Of a stretch of DNA of 64,000 nt, positions 16,803 to 25,422 are shown one piece after another. Source of the DNA: an uncultured Clostridia bacterium (lineage in GTDB: Bacteria; Bacillota; Clostridia; Christensenellales; Borkfalkiaceae). Numbering within the stretch: the stretch's first letter is position 1; the number at the start of each line of letters is the position of its first letter. The position numbers were made by a program, and so were the translations under genes. Under the pieces are notes generated by a model that was not told the origin of the DNA, searched no databases, and saw nothing but the letters and a program-made list of their open reading frames with translations. The stretch covers positions 1 to 64,000 of the forward strand of contig CANRIK010000007.1 in the NCBI GenBank assembly GCA_947630705.1. The letters run 5' to 3'.

Positions 16803-19800
16803 ATGAACAAGACAAGAAAGCGTTCTTTTACCGCTTCGCTTTGCGTGCTCGTATGCGCACTTGCGCTTGTCCTGTCGCTCGGCATTTTGAGTGCATGCGG
16901 AAGCGATGAGAGCGCAACTGTCGACGAGAGCGTGAGCGGGGCGACGTGGTACTACGGCGACAAAGAACCCGCGGAAGATCTCGGCAGGGAAGGGGATTAC
17001 TATCTCAATACCGAGACGCTCGCGAGCTACGTCAAGGAAGGCAAGACATGGCGCGAGGCAATGGATGGCGAAACGGGCAGCAGCTGGTACTACGGTTCCG
17101 CCGCCCCGCTGGATACGATCGGCGAAGCAAACGACTTCTACCTCAACACCAAGACGGGCGAACTCTATCAAAAGTCCGAAACCGGCTGGGGGACGGCTAT
17201 CCTTACGCTCAAGGGGACCCCGGGCAGAGACGGCGTGCTTTGGTTCTCTGGCAACAAGGCTCCCGAGAAGGACGATCCCGCCCTCAAAGACGCGCGCAAA
17301 GGGGACTTCTACCTCAACAACAGCACGTTCGACGTCTATCAACTCAAAGAGGACGGGACGTGGGATCATCTCGGCTCTGTTAAGGGAGATCCCGGAGATG
17401 ACGCCGTGGATCCCATTCAGTTCTTCGACGGCGAAGGCGCACCCCAAGGGAAACCGGAGCTTGAGAGCGCCAACGAGGGCGACTTGTATCTCGGCACCTT
17501 CGACGGAATGGACGGCAACGGCACGGGCTCACGGCTTTACAGAAAGGTCGGGGGTGACTGGGTCGTCCTCATGGAGAGCATCAAGGAAAAACAGGCCGCG
17601 ATCCACAACATTGCGGAGCTCAAAGCGTTTGCCGTAAAAGTAAATGACGGTTTCGACTTTAAGGGAATAGAAGTTCATCTGAAATCGAATATCACTTTCC
17701 CGGAGACGGGGTCCGCGCTCGGGCGCCGCGGGTTGGATCCGATCGACGCCGCCACATGGACGCCCATTGGGACGAGCGATAAGCCTTTCCGCGGCACGTT
17801 TGACGGCGAAGGGCACACGATCGAGAACTTCTCGGCAAAGACGACGGACAGCGCGACGGCGGTCGGCTTCTTCGGACATGTCGAAGGGGCGACGATCGAA
17901 CATCTCCATTTTGTCAAGGCAGAAGTGACGGCGAGCGGCGAAGGTTCCGTCGGCGCGATCGTCGTGGGCCAGGCGAAGGGCAACATTACGGTGAAGGACG
18001 TCACCGTCACGGGAGACAGCACCGTCACGGCACAATCGAGCGCCACGACGGGCAGCCTTGTCGGCAAAGCCGAAGAGGGCACCGTCACGGTGGAAAACGT
18101 CGAAGTGGAAGTTACAAGCGCGGGAGAGCACGTTAGCGGCAACGAAAAACACGACCTTGTCGGTAGCGGCGATGTGACGTTCCAAGGCGAGAATAATGCA
18201 GTCGGCTATCCCGTCGTTGAGGGCGTAAATGGCTTTGTCGAAAAGCGCATCCTCGGCACCACGGGCGAAGTCGAGAGCACGATTTACGAAATCTCCACGG
18301 TCGACGGTCTCAAAGCCTTCCGCGACAGCGTGAATGGCACGCTGGAAAGCGGGGAAAAGCCCAATAACTATTCAGGGAAAGATGTCGTCCTTGTGGAGGA
18401 TATTGATCTTGAAAACGAAGCATGGTTGCCGATCGGCTGCTATAAGCGTGCAATCGAAGGCCAGGCGAATAAGGAACAACTTCCTTTTGAAGGCAATTTC
18501 GACGGCGGCAATCACACGATTTCCAATCTCAAAATGTATGCCCTAGAAGATGGGTGGAGCGGTGATAATTACTATGGCCTTTTCGGTCTCACCAAAAAGC
18601 CTATGGAAGGCACGCAGGAAATCAAGAATCTGACGATTATAAATGTTGATATGCCCGCTCCGAAGAATTATGACCCTGATGATCCCTACACTTGGCATGG
18701 GAACCATAATAACGTGGGCTATATCGGTGCATTGGTCGGGGTTGCAACCGGGACGTCGTTCAGCAATGTTCATCTCAAAGGAGATATTTATCTCCGCGCG
18801 AATAGCAATGTCGGTGGCCTCATTGGGGTGCTCGAGCCCGATACGAACTCCGTTTTGAGCGACCTCTCCGTCGAGGGAGACGGCTTTATCTGGGCGACAA
18901 AGACGGCTGGCGGCATTATCGGCTCGGTGAACTATTCGTATGATGGAGCGGCGACCTTGGAGCTGAACAATATTAAAGTTTCGGAGGTCGTGGTCCACGC
19001 TCAAACCATGTTTATTGGCGGCGTCGTCGGAGAGCTTGCAACATCTTCTTCGTCCAAGACGATTGCTGTTACGATCGACGGCGTGCAACTTGACGGCGTG
19101 CGCGTTCAACCCTACAATATCTCAAGCGATAATGCCAAGAAGACGGTCGGCGCAGTTGTCGGCGGATATGAAAAGGAAGTCACGTCCGTGACGATCAAAA
19201 ACGTGACGGGCACCGCGATCGTGGAGAATGCCCCCGATCGTCCGAATGACGCGCATGCGACAATGCTCAACGGCGGTATCATCGGTAAGAATACCGGGAA
19301 TGAAGAGGACAGTCATGTCACTATTGAGGGCTGCGAAGGGCTTACCGTATATTGGTACAGCACGCTCGGGGTAAGATCCGACGGGTATGTTATCAAGGAT
19401 GTAGAGGGGCTGATTGCTTTCCGTGACCTCGTCAACGGCGGCGAGGATTGCACGGGCAAGACGGTCGTCCTTGCGGCGGATATCGATCTTTCCTCCGTCG
19501 ATAATTGGGAGCCGATCGGTACGGTGACAAACGCATTCAAGGGTACATTCGACGGCGGCAACAAAACCATCTCCAACCTCACGATCAACACAACGACGGG
19601 CTACGCGGGGCTGTTCGGTAACGCGGAAAATGTCGTTCTAAAAAATGTTGCGATCAATGGGGCAACTGTCACCGTACACAACGATAGCGCAGTAACATAT
19701 TATATTGGTATTCTTATTGCACGCTGTCTCAACGACAACAGCTCGATTTCGAATGTAAAAGTCTATAATGCCAAAGTACAAGGTACCACCGCGCAATATG

Positions 19801-20411
19801 TCGGCGCTGTGGCCGGATGGATGGCGGGTCCCATTTCCGATTGCTATGCGGAACTTACGGTTACGGCTTCCACGAACGGTTCTCACGGACAGGTGGGCGG
19901 CATCGTCGGGCAGGCCTATGGTGATATTTCCCGTTGCTATGCAAAAGTAGACCTGTCGGGGAGCAGTATTGGCGGGATCGTCGGATATTTTCATTGCAAA
20001 AACACGAATGTCGGTACGCCTGCCATCACCATATCGAATTGCTATGCAACGGGAAAGATCAATGCAAGTATGTATGGCGAAAAGTGTCCGACCTATTCGG
20101 GCGGCATTATCGCTTGCACATATTCCAAAAATATCAGAATTGTGAACAACTTCTTTGACGGCACAATATCCGAATACGCGAATCCTTTTGTAGGCGCGAG
20201 CACGGGAGATGACGGCGCGGAACTTGAAGAGCTTACTTTGGATGTGTTTGAGAACAACAGCTGGAGCGAGAATTTGAGCGCAAGCCAACATGTGCAAGGC
20301 TATCAGGGCAAGATCCAGATCGAGAGTCTTGAAAGAGATGAAGCGTGTTCCTTCACGGCGGGAATGACCTACGAGGATTTCCTTGCGAAACTCGCGGAAT
20401 TGAACGGTTAA
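16803..20411 (+). CDS. GLUG-repeat and collagen-like surface lipoprotein
   Basis: 1202 aa. The start is the ATG after AAGGAGTAAGG; the frame is open 28 codons further upstream but without a ribosome site. A lipobox LSAC puts the lipidated Cys at residue 32. Residues 45-230 carry four similar WYYG/WFSG..DFYLN modules separated by short collagen-like triplets (GTPGRDG, KGDPGDD). From about 260 on come repeated FDG(E/G)xHTIxNxx then VGFFGH/YYGLFG units that match the GLUG motif of secreted adhesins and IgA-protease-like proteins. There is no C-terminal anchor, so the lipid holds it to the membrane. Role inferred as adhesion or host interaction. Expression may be phase-variable through the promoter poly-G. 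Confidence 0.85.
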   Translation: MNKTRKRSFTASLCVLVCALALVLSLGILSACGSDESATVDESVSGATWYYGDKEPAEDLGREGDYYLNTETLASYVKEGKTWREAMDGETGSSWYYGSAAPLDTIGEANDFYLNTKTGELYQKSETGWGTAILTLKGTPGRDGVLWFSGNKAPEKDDPALKDARKGDFYLNNSTFDVYQLKEDGTWDHLGSVKGDPGDDAVDPIQFFDGEGAPQGKPELESANEGDLYLGTFDGMDGNGTGSRLYRKVGGDWVVLMESIKEKQAAIHNIAELKAFAVKVNDGFDFKGIEVHLKSNITFPETGSALGRRGLDPIDAATWTPIGTSDKPFRGTFDGEGHTIENFSAKTTDSATAVGFFGHVEGATIEHLHFVKAEVTASGEGSVGAIVVGQAKGNITVKDVTVTGDSTVTAQSSATTGSLVGKAEEGTVTVENVEVEVTSAGEHVSGNEKHDLVGSGDVTFQGENNAVGYPVVEGVNGFVEKRILGTTGEVESTIYEISTVDGLKAFRDSVNGTLESGEKPNNYSGKDVVLVEDIDLENEAWLPIGCYKRAIEGQANKEQLPFEGNFDGGNHTISNLKMYALEDGWSGDNYYGLFGLTKKPMEGTQEIKNLTIINVDMPAPKNYDPDDPYTWHGNHNNVGYIGALVGVATGTSFSNVHLKGDIYLRANSNVGGLIGVLEPDTNSVLSDLSVEGDGFIWATKTAGGIIGSVNYSYDGAATLELNNIKVSEVVVHAQTMFIGGVVGELATSSSSKTIAVTIDGVQLDGVRVQPYNISSDNAKKTVGAVVGGYEKEVTSVTIKNVTGTAIVENAPDRPNDAHATMLNGGIIGKNTGNEEDSHVTIEGCEGLTVYWYSTLGVRSDGYVIKDVEGLIAFRDLVNGGEDCTGKTVVLAADIDLSSVDNWEPIGTVTNAFKGTFDGGNKTISNLTINTTTGYAGLFGNAENVVLKNVAINGATVTVHNDSAVTYYIGILIARCLNDNSSISNVKVYNAKVQGTTAQYVGAVAGWMAGPISDCYAELTVTASTNGSHGQVGGIVGQAYGDISRCYAKVDLSGSSIGGIVGYFHCKNTNVGTPAITISNCYATGKINASMYGEKCPTYSGGIIACTYSKNIRIVNNFFDGTISEYANPFVGASTGDDGAELEELTLDVFENNSWSENLSASQHVQGYQGKIQIESLERDEACSFTAGMTYEDFLAKLAELNG

Positions 20412-20422
20412 ACCCCGATCAT

Positions 20423-20459
20423 AAAAAACATCGGCTTACAACAAAGCCGATGTTTTTTT
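20423..20459 (+). terminator. Intrinsic terminator
   Basis: AAACATCGGCTT pairs with AAAGCCGATGTTT, followed by a run of T. Confidence 0.85.
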
Positions 20460-20489
20460 ATGGCAAATTTCGTTTCGCATCTCCCTGCG

Positions 20490-20640
20490 AGTGGCGCCGA
20501 GAGAGTCATTCTCGCTTCCCCTTTTAGAGGAGCTGCCCCCTTTGAAGGGGGCGGCTCCGCCGCTTGCGGCGGTGGTGGGGGTTGAAGTATTTGAAGGGAG
20601 CGGGGTAGGGGTGGGGGTATATCCAAATACGTTACCCTGC
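20490..20640. repeat. Dispersed repeat fragment
   Basis: A variant of the GAGCTG-stem repeat with the stem AGCTGCCCCCTT/AAGGGGGCGGCT, then GCCGCTTGCGGCGGTGGTG also seen near position 112. Non-coding. Confidence 0.55.
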
Positions 20641-20659
20641 CATCCGGTCGGGCAATCGC

Positions 20660-20688
20660 TTGCAAATCCGCAAAAAGTATGGTACAAT
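20660..20688 (+). promoter_or_regulatory. Promoter of two-component operon
   Basis: TTGCAA, 17-bp spacer, TACAAT with a TG extended -10. Confidence 0.75.
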
Positions 20689-20702
20689 AGAAAAACGAAA
20701 GG

Positions 20703-20736
20703 ATTTCACAAAATTTTCACGCCGTTATTGTGAAAT
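20703..20736 (+). promoter_or_regulatory. Inverted repeat in the operon leader
   Basis: ATTTCACAA and TTGTGAAAT, 16 bp apart, lie directly after the start region. It could be an autoregulatory operator. Confidence 0.4.
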
Positions 20737-20778
20737 AATGATAAGACGATTATATACTTTATGGAAGGAGCGGAACGC

Positions 20779-21444
20779 ATGAAGATACTCATTGTAGACG
20801 ATGAAGAGATGATCAGAAACGTGCTTCGCGAATATGTGGAGTTCGAGGGCGGCGAAGTGAAGGAGGCGGCGGACGGAATGGAAGCCGTCGCTATGTGCCG
20901 CGAAGAAGAATTCGACGCGGTCGTGATGGACGTCATGATGCCCCGCCTCGACGGGTTTTCCGCGGTCAAGGAGATCAGAAAGTTCTCCTCCGTCCCCGTG
21001 CTCATGCTCTCCGCGCGCGGGGAGGAGTACGATAAGCTCTTCGGCTTCGAGATCGGCTCCGACGACTATGTTACGAAGCCTTTTTCGCCCAAGGAAGTCA
21101 TGGCGCGGCTGCATGCGCTCGTCAAGCGCGGGAAGAACATCCCCGCCGCTTCGGGAGTCTACGAATTCGAGGGCTTAAAGGTGGATACGGTGGGGCGGAG
21201 CGTCTATGTCAACGGCGTCCGCGCCGAACTTACCCCGAAGGAATATGAGCTCCTCTTTTATTTCGTGCAGAACGAAGGAGTCGCCCTCACCCGCGAAAGG
21301 CTTTTGAGCAAGGTCTGGGGCTATGATTTCTACGGGGATGACAGGACGGTGGACACGCACGTCAAAATGCTCCGCGGCAACCTCAAAGAATACAGGAAAT
21401 TCATTGTGACGTTGCGCGGACTCGGATATAAATTCGAGACATAA
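20779..21444 (+). CDS. OmpR/PhoB-family response regulator
   Basis: 221 aa from the ATG eight bases after GGAAGGAG; an ATG six codons upstream overlaps that site and is rejected. Receiver domain (1-115) with acidic pocket DD at 7-8, phospho-acceptor D51 and conserved K100. A C-terminal winged helix (about 125-220) contains the RERLLSKVWGYDFYGDDRTVD recognition region. It overlaps the kinase start by one base, so the two are translationally coupled. It probably controls this operon and perhaps cell-envelope genes; the signal is unknown. Confidence 0.93.
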   Translation: MKILIVDDEEMIRNVLREYVEFEGGEVKEAADGMEAVAMCREEEFDAVVMDVMMPRLDGFSAVKEIRKFSSVPVLMLSARGEEYDKLFGFEIGSDDYVTKPFSPKEVMARLHALVKRGKNIPAASGVYEFEGLKVDTVGRSVYVNGVRAELTPKEYELLFYFVQNEGVALTRERLLSKVWGYDFYGDDRTVDTHVKMLRGNLKEYRKFIVTLRGLGYKFET

Positions 21445-22877
21445 TGGAAAGCAATCCCAAAACGGTCAAAAAGGCGGTGCGGCGCAGAACATTCAGGAGC
21501 CTGAATATCGTTTTATGGCTCGTGATGTCCTGTTTTGCGCTTGCGCTCGTGGCGATCCTCGTCGCCGTCTATCATACGCTCGCGGACAACCGTTTCTATG
21601 AACGCGCGCGGATCAACCTCAAAGAGGCGTATGATATCCTGTCGGAGTCCTTCCCCCTGACGAACCGGGAAGATATCGCGTCCGTCGCCTATCAATACGG
21701 CATCGGCGGGGTCTATCTCATTTCCGAGGGAGAGGACAGTGCGGTCGCCTATGTCGGGGAAGCGCGGAGCGCAAACTCCATCGAGGAGTATGCGCAGGCG
21801 CTCGTCGGGAGCGACGGACCCGTCTGCACGCCGGATGAGACGGAAATGGTCTACGGCGGCGAATTCAATCTGAACGGCAGGACGTGCAGGCTGTATCTCA
21901 CCCTGTCTCTTGCCCCGATCGAAAACTTCCGCGGCGATTTCGTGCAGGTCTCCCTGATCGTATCCCTCATTGCGGTCGTGCTGTCATTTGCGATCAGCTG
22001 GATCATCGCCATCCTGCTCGCCCGCCCGATCTCCGAGGTCACCGAGGAGGCGAAGGCGCTCTCGCGGGGGGATTATGAAGCTCCCGCACGGAAGGAATAT
22101 TTCGTCTCCGAGATCGCGGAGCTCTCCGAGGCGCTCGACGCCGCGCGGGGAGAGGTATTCAAGGCGGCGAACATCCAGCGGGAACTGATCGCCAACGTCT
22201 CGCACGATTTCAAGACGCCGCTCACCATGATCAAGGCGTATGCCTCCATGATCCGTGAGATCTCGGGGGAAAACAAAGTGAAGCGGGACGAACATGCGCA
22301 GATCATCATCGACGAGGCAGACAGGCTCTCGGCGCTCGTCTCGGACGTGCTCGATCTTTCCAAATTGCGTGCGGGCGAGGAAGAGGCGCGGACGGTATTC
22401 GACCTTTCGGAAGAAGTCCATGCCATCGTCTCCCGCTTCGACTATCTCAAAGAGACGCAGGGATACAGGATCGAGACGGTCGTCGAAGACGGGCTCGTCA
22501 TCCGCGCCGACCGCGCCAGGATCGGGCAGGTCGTTTATAACCTCGTCGGGAACGCCGTCAATTACACGGGCGAGGACAAACGCGTGCGCGTCAAGCTCGC
22601 AAAAAAGGAGAATGCGGCGCGGCTCGAAGTCATTGATTCGGGCAAGGGGATCCCGGCGGATGAGGTCGATACGATCTGGGACAGATACTATCGCTCCGCG
22701 GAAACGCACAAGCGTCCCGTGCAGGGGACGGGCTTGGGGCTTTCGATCGTAAAAAGCGTTTTATTGCAGCACGATTCTCCCTTCGGCGTGATCTCCGAAG
22801 TGGGGAAGGGGAGCTGTTTTTGGGCGGAATTTCCGCTCTTTACGCCGGTTACGGCGGATAAGGAGGATGAACTATGA
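21444..22877 (+). CDS. Membrane sensor histidine kinase
   Basis: 477 aa. Transmembrane helices at about 22-44 and 168-193 bracket a 120-residue extracellular sensor. HAMP follows (about 194-245). HisKA has the phospho-acceptor H254 in the motif NVSHDFKTPL. HATPase_c has an N box (NLVGNAVNY), DSGKGIP, and the GTGLGLSIVKS G2 box. It partners the response regulator immediately upstream, and its stop overlaps the next start by four bases (ATGA). The sensor domain resembles nothing I can name. Confidence 0.93.
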   Translation: MESNPKTVKKAVRRRTFRSLNIVLWLVMSCFALALVAILVAVYHTLADNRFYERARINLKEAYDILSESFPLTNREDIASVAYQYGIGGVYLISEGEDSAVAYVGEARSANSIEEYAQALVGSDGPVCTPDETEMVYGGEFNLNGRTCRLYLTLSLAPIENFRGDFVQVSLIVSLIAVVLSFAISWIIAILLARPISEVTEEAKALSRGDYEAPARKEYFVSEIAELSEALDAARGEVFKAANIQRELIANVSHDFKTPLTMIKAYASMIREISGENKVKRDEHAQIIIDEADRLSALVSDVLDLSKLRAGEEEARTVFDLSEEVHAIVSRFDYLKETQGYRIETVVEDGLVIRADRARIGQVVYNLVGNAVNYTGEDKRVRVKLAKKENAARLEVIDSGKGIPADEVDTIWDRYYRSAETHKRPVQGTGLGLSIVKSVLLQHDSPFGVISEVGKGSCFWAEFPLFTPVTADKEDEL

Positions 22878-24424
22878 AACATCGGGGATTCGGCGCACTC
22901 TTGATGGCGCTGCCCCTGTCCGCGGCGGGCGTGGTCTTTCTGCCGCGGAATACGCAGATCGCTTCGGCGAATTCCGCACCCCCCTATTGGGAAGGGGCGA
23001 CGGGCGCAGGCGCGATCATGGCAGGAGAACAATGCCCCATACAGGTAGAAAAAGAGCATTTGAAGCTGGAACTCGGCGACCTTCCGGAAGGCGTTTTCGA
23101 CAGCGAGGAGGATTTCCGCAACTACGGCGGCAAGGTCACTGCCGAATATACTTTCTATAATCCCACCGCGGAAGATCTGGACGTGACCCTCGTTTTCCCG
23201 TTCGGGAAACTGCCCGAGTATGCGCCGCGGTCGGAGGAATTTTTCGAGCGGGAAGCCGCCGGCTACAAGATCACGGCGGACGGCAAGGATGTGCCCTACG
23301 AACTCCGCTATACCTATAACGATTCGCCCTATGACGGGAGATTCGATCTAAGCAAGGAACTTTCCCGTCTCTATCCTTCCCCTAAGGCGTTTTACCGCGA
23401 CGATCTGCCCGTACACATCCATGAATTTGACGTAGACGTGCCCAAACAGGCGGAGGAATACGACTGGACGAATTTCAGCCTGATATTCAGCGGCTCCCAG
23501 AGCAAGACCCGCCTCTTCGCTTCCGAAAATTTCAGTTTCGGCGTGCGGGACGGCAGAGGGAAGCTCATCCACTCCTTCAATTGCGCCGCGGAGAACTCCA
23601 AGAGTTTTATCATCTATGTGCTCGGCGAGGATATCAAAGAGATCGAGTGGGAAGTGTTCCGCTATAAAGACAGGACGGCGGAGATCGACGCCGATGCAGT
23701 CGTCACACACAAAGAGGAACGAGAAACGACCTTTTCGGAGCTGGTGTCCTCTTTCAAACCGAAAAACGGGATCTCGGAAGAGGACTTCAAGAACGCCTTT
23801 ATCGACTATATCGAGGACTCTACCCAAAAGAACAGCTGCGTCTCCTATGTCACGCCGGAGGGACTTGCGGGGAATGACTACGCGTTCATGCGTTGGTTTG
23901 AGTATAAGCTCACCATCCCCGCGGGGGGCAAGACCGTCAATTCGGTGACGGCGCCCATTTATCCGACCATTGATTTTTCGCGCGAACAGGCAAGATATAC
24001 CTACGAATATCTTCTCTCCCCGGCGGACCGTTGGGCGTCCTTCGGCGATCTCACGATCGATATCGAAACACCCTATTTCATGTCGGGGGAATCGTTGACG
24101 TTTACGCCGCGTGAGGACGGGAGCGGATATACGCTCACGCGGAAGGGCTTGCCGATGGGGGATCTTACCTTTACCCTGACGGACGGGGAGCCCGAAGACC
24201 ATAATAATAACCGCTTTCCTGTCGGCAGTGCGGACAATAATGCGGGACTCGTCGCGGCGATCGTCATATTGTGCGTGCTCGTCGCGGGCGCAGTCGTCGC
24301 GATTGTGCTCCTCACCATGCAGTCGCGGAAGAGACGGCTCGTGCGGGAGGAGGAAGAGAGAAAACTCCTGCAAGCGCGGGCACAGGAAGGGAAGATCGAC
24401 CTTCCCGAAGATGAAGAGAAATAA
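22874..24424 (+). CDS. Secreted single-pass membrane protein of unknown function
   Basis: 516 aa, start after AGGAGG inside the end of the kinase gene. N-terminal signal peptide (1-34, cleavage near ASA-NS). A beta-rich extracellular part begins SAPPYWEGATGAG and contains AEYTFYNPTAEDLDVTLVFP, followed by further beta-strand modules. One C-terminal helix (about 455-482) precedes a charged cytoplasmic tail of about 33 residues. Its place as third gene of a two-component operon suggests either an accessory sensor for the kinase or the main output. The N-terminal motif recalls DUF4424-type secreted proteins, but I am not sure of that. Confidence 0.75.
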   Translation: MKHRGFGALLMALPLSAAGVVFLPRNTQIASANSAPPYWEGATGAGAIMAGEQCPIQVEKEHLKLELGDLPEGVFDSEEDFRNYGGKVTAEYTFYNPTAEDLDVTLVFPFGKLPEYAPRSEEFFEREAAGYKITADGKDVPYELRYTYNDSPYDGRFDLSKELSRLYPSPKAFYRDDLPVHIHEFDVDVPKQAEEYDWTNFSLIFSGSQSKTRLFASENFSFGVRDGRGKLIHSFNCAAENSKSFIIYVLGEDIKEIEWEVFRYKDRTAEIDADAVVTHKEERETTFSELVSSFKPKNGISEEDFKNAFIDYIEDSTQKNSCVSYVTPEGLAGNDYAFMRWFEYKLTIPAGGKTVNSVTAPIYPTIDFSREQARYTYEYLLSPADRWASFGDLTIDIETPYFMSGESLTFTPREDGSGYTLTRKGLPMGDLTFTLTDGEPEDHNNNRFPVGSADNNAGLVAAIVILCVLVAGAVVAIVLLTMQSRKRRLVREEEERKLLQARAQEGKIDLPEDEEK

Positions 24425-24430
24425 GAACCT

Positions 24431-24460
24431 CGCCTCCCGAACCCCTCGGGAGGCGGTTTT
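24431..24460 (+). terminator. Intrinsic terminator
   Basis: CGCCTCCCGA/TCGGGAGGCG stem with a 5-nt loop, then GTTTT. Confidence 0.85.
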
Positions 24461-24499
24461 GTAATATTCTTATGGCTTCTCCTATTTCGCGGCCTTGAC

Positions 24500-24770
24500 C
24501 TCGCTGCCCCTCTTAGGGGAAAATTTTGCGGTTCTGTCAAAGATTGATAATCTTTGGCGCAAAATTTTCTTGGCATTTGCCCATATGTTTCGGGCAAATG
24601 CTGACCGAATGCGGGGAACTACCCGCATGAGACAGTCCTCCGAGCTTGCGAGGGGGAAAGGGGTTTCGAAACCCCTCAGTCACGCAAGGGCGCGTGACAG
24701 CTCCCCTACAAGGGGCGCCAAGAAATGCTTCGACTGCGCCCACATGACAGCGTTGCAATAGCGTCGAATT
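24500..24770. repeat. Dispersed hairpin repeat, including nested hairpin copy 2
   Basis: At 24519-24569 an outer stem GAAAATTTTGCG/CGCAAAATTTTC encloses a TTCTG bulge and an inner stem CAAAGATT/AATCTTTG with a GAT loop, the same fold as at 255-296 with different bases. Downstream are a GCATTTGCCC/GGGCAAATGC hairpin, a TGCGGG/CCCGCA hairpin and a reversed copy of the GAGCTGTC motif. Non-coding. Confidence 0.7.
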
Positions 24771-24894
24771 GTAAAATATTATAGGAAAAATATCGAAGAT
24801 AAATCAATATCGTGGAACTCCACGAGAAAATTTTTTGGCGATTTCATATAATTAAATCGCAGAATACCGATATGATGTTTTGCGATGGAAGGAT

Positions 24895-25158
24895 ATGAAA
24901 ACCAACGAAGTGCTCTTAAAGCGTATAAACGAAGCGATCTTAAAGCGTATAGAAGAAATTTGCGCCGAAAAAGGCAAGAATGTCTGTAAGGCGTGTTTGA
25001 GCGGAGGCAAGTCGACGTCAGCTCTGTATGATCTGATAAAGGGCAGAACGAAACGTCCGAAAGTCGCCACGATCAAGAGCTTTTGCAAATGCGTGGGAAT
25101 TACCTTGTCCGAGTTCTTCGATCGGGACTATTTCAACAATTTAGAGGACGATGATTAG
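24895..25158 (+). CDS. XRE-family (Cro/CI) transcriptional regulator
   Basis: 87 aa from ATG; a TTG five codons upstream is also possible because the nearest Shine-Dalgarno-like GGAAGG lies very close to the ATG. The protein is a single helix-turn-helix of the type common in Clostridia: ALYDLIKGRTKRPKVATIK, then GITLSEFFD. It has no other domain. The upstream gap holds an inverted repeat GCGATTT/AAATCGC around a TATAAT-like box, a plausible autoregulatory site. It lies at the left flank of the AT-rich island and may belong to it. Confidence 0.8.
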   Translation: MKTNEVLLKRINEAILKRIEEICAEKGKNVCKACLSGGKSTSALYDLIKGRTKRPKVATIKSFCKCVGITLSEFFDRDYFNNLEDDD

Positions 25159-25184
25159 CATGAAAAAACCCTGCGGGTTGGCGC

Positions 25185-25205
25185 GAACCCCGCGGGGGTT
25201 CTTCA
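25185..25205 (+). terminator. Probable terminator after XRE gene
   Basis: GAACCCC - GCG - GGGGTTC followed by a T-rich stretch. A smaller AACCC/GGGTT hairpin precedes it. Confidence 0.6.
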
Positions 25206-25215
25206 TTCCCTCATT

Positions 25216-25254
25216 CAAATTGAGCGGGGTACTATAAGTACCCCGCTCAATTTG
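25216..25254. repeat. Perfect 18-bp inverted repeat
   Basis: An uninterrupted 18-bp stem (starts CAAATTGAGCGGGG) with a 3-nt ATA loop and no T-run after it on either strand. It could be a bidirectional transcription barrier or a boundary of the AT-rich island. The remaining bases to 25422 show nothing recognisable. Confidence 0.65.
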
Positions 25255-25422
25255 GCGGCGCGTCGGCATCCGAATTTGAACTAAAATTCTATTTAAGCCA
25301 AAAGTATTTCATGGCGCAAATTAAACTATAAACTATAATATCGTGAAACTCCTCTTGCATAGTATATCTCTGTTTTAGAGGTGTCTTGTTTCAAACTACA
25401 ATCCAATACCATTATCTGCTAA

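Noticed and set aside
25250-25290. tRNA 3'-end-like stretch as left attachment site of element A
   Set aside because: Contains GAATTTGAAC but no matching T-stem or acceptor, and does not match the tRNA-Leu end. The left limit of element A remains unknown.
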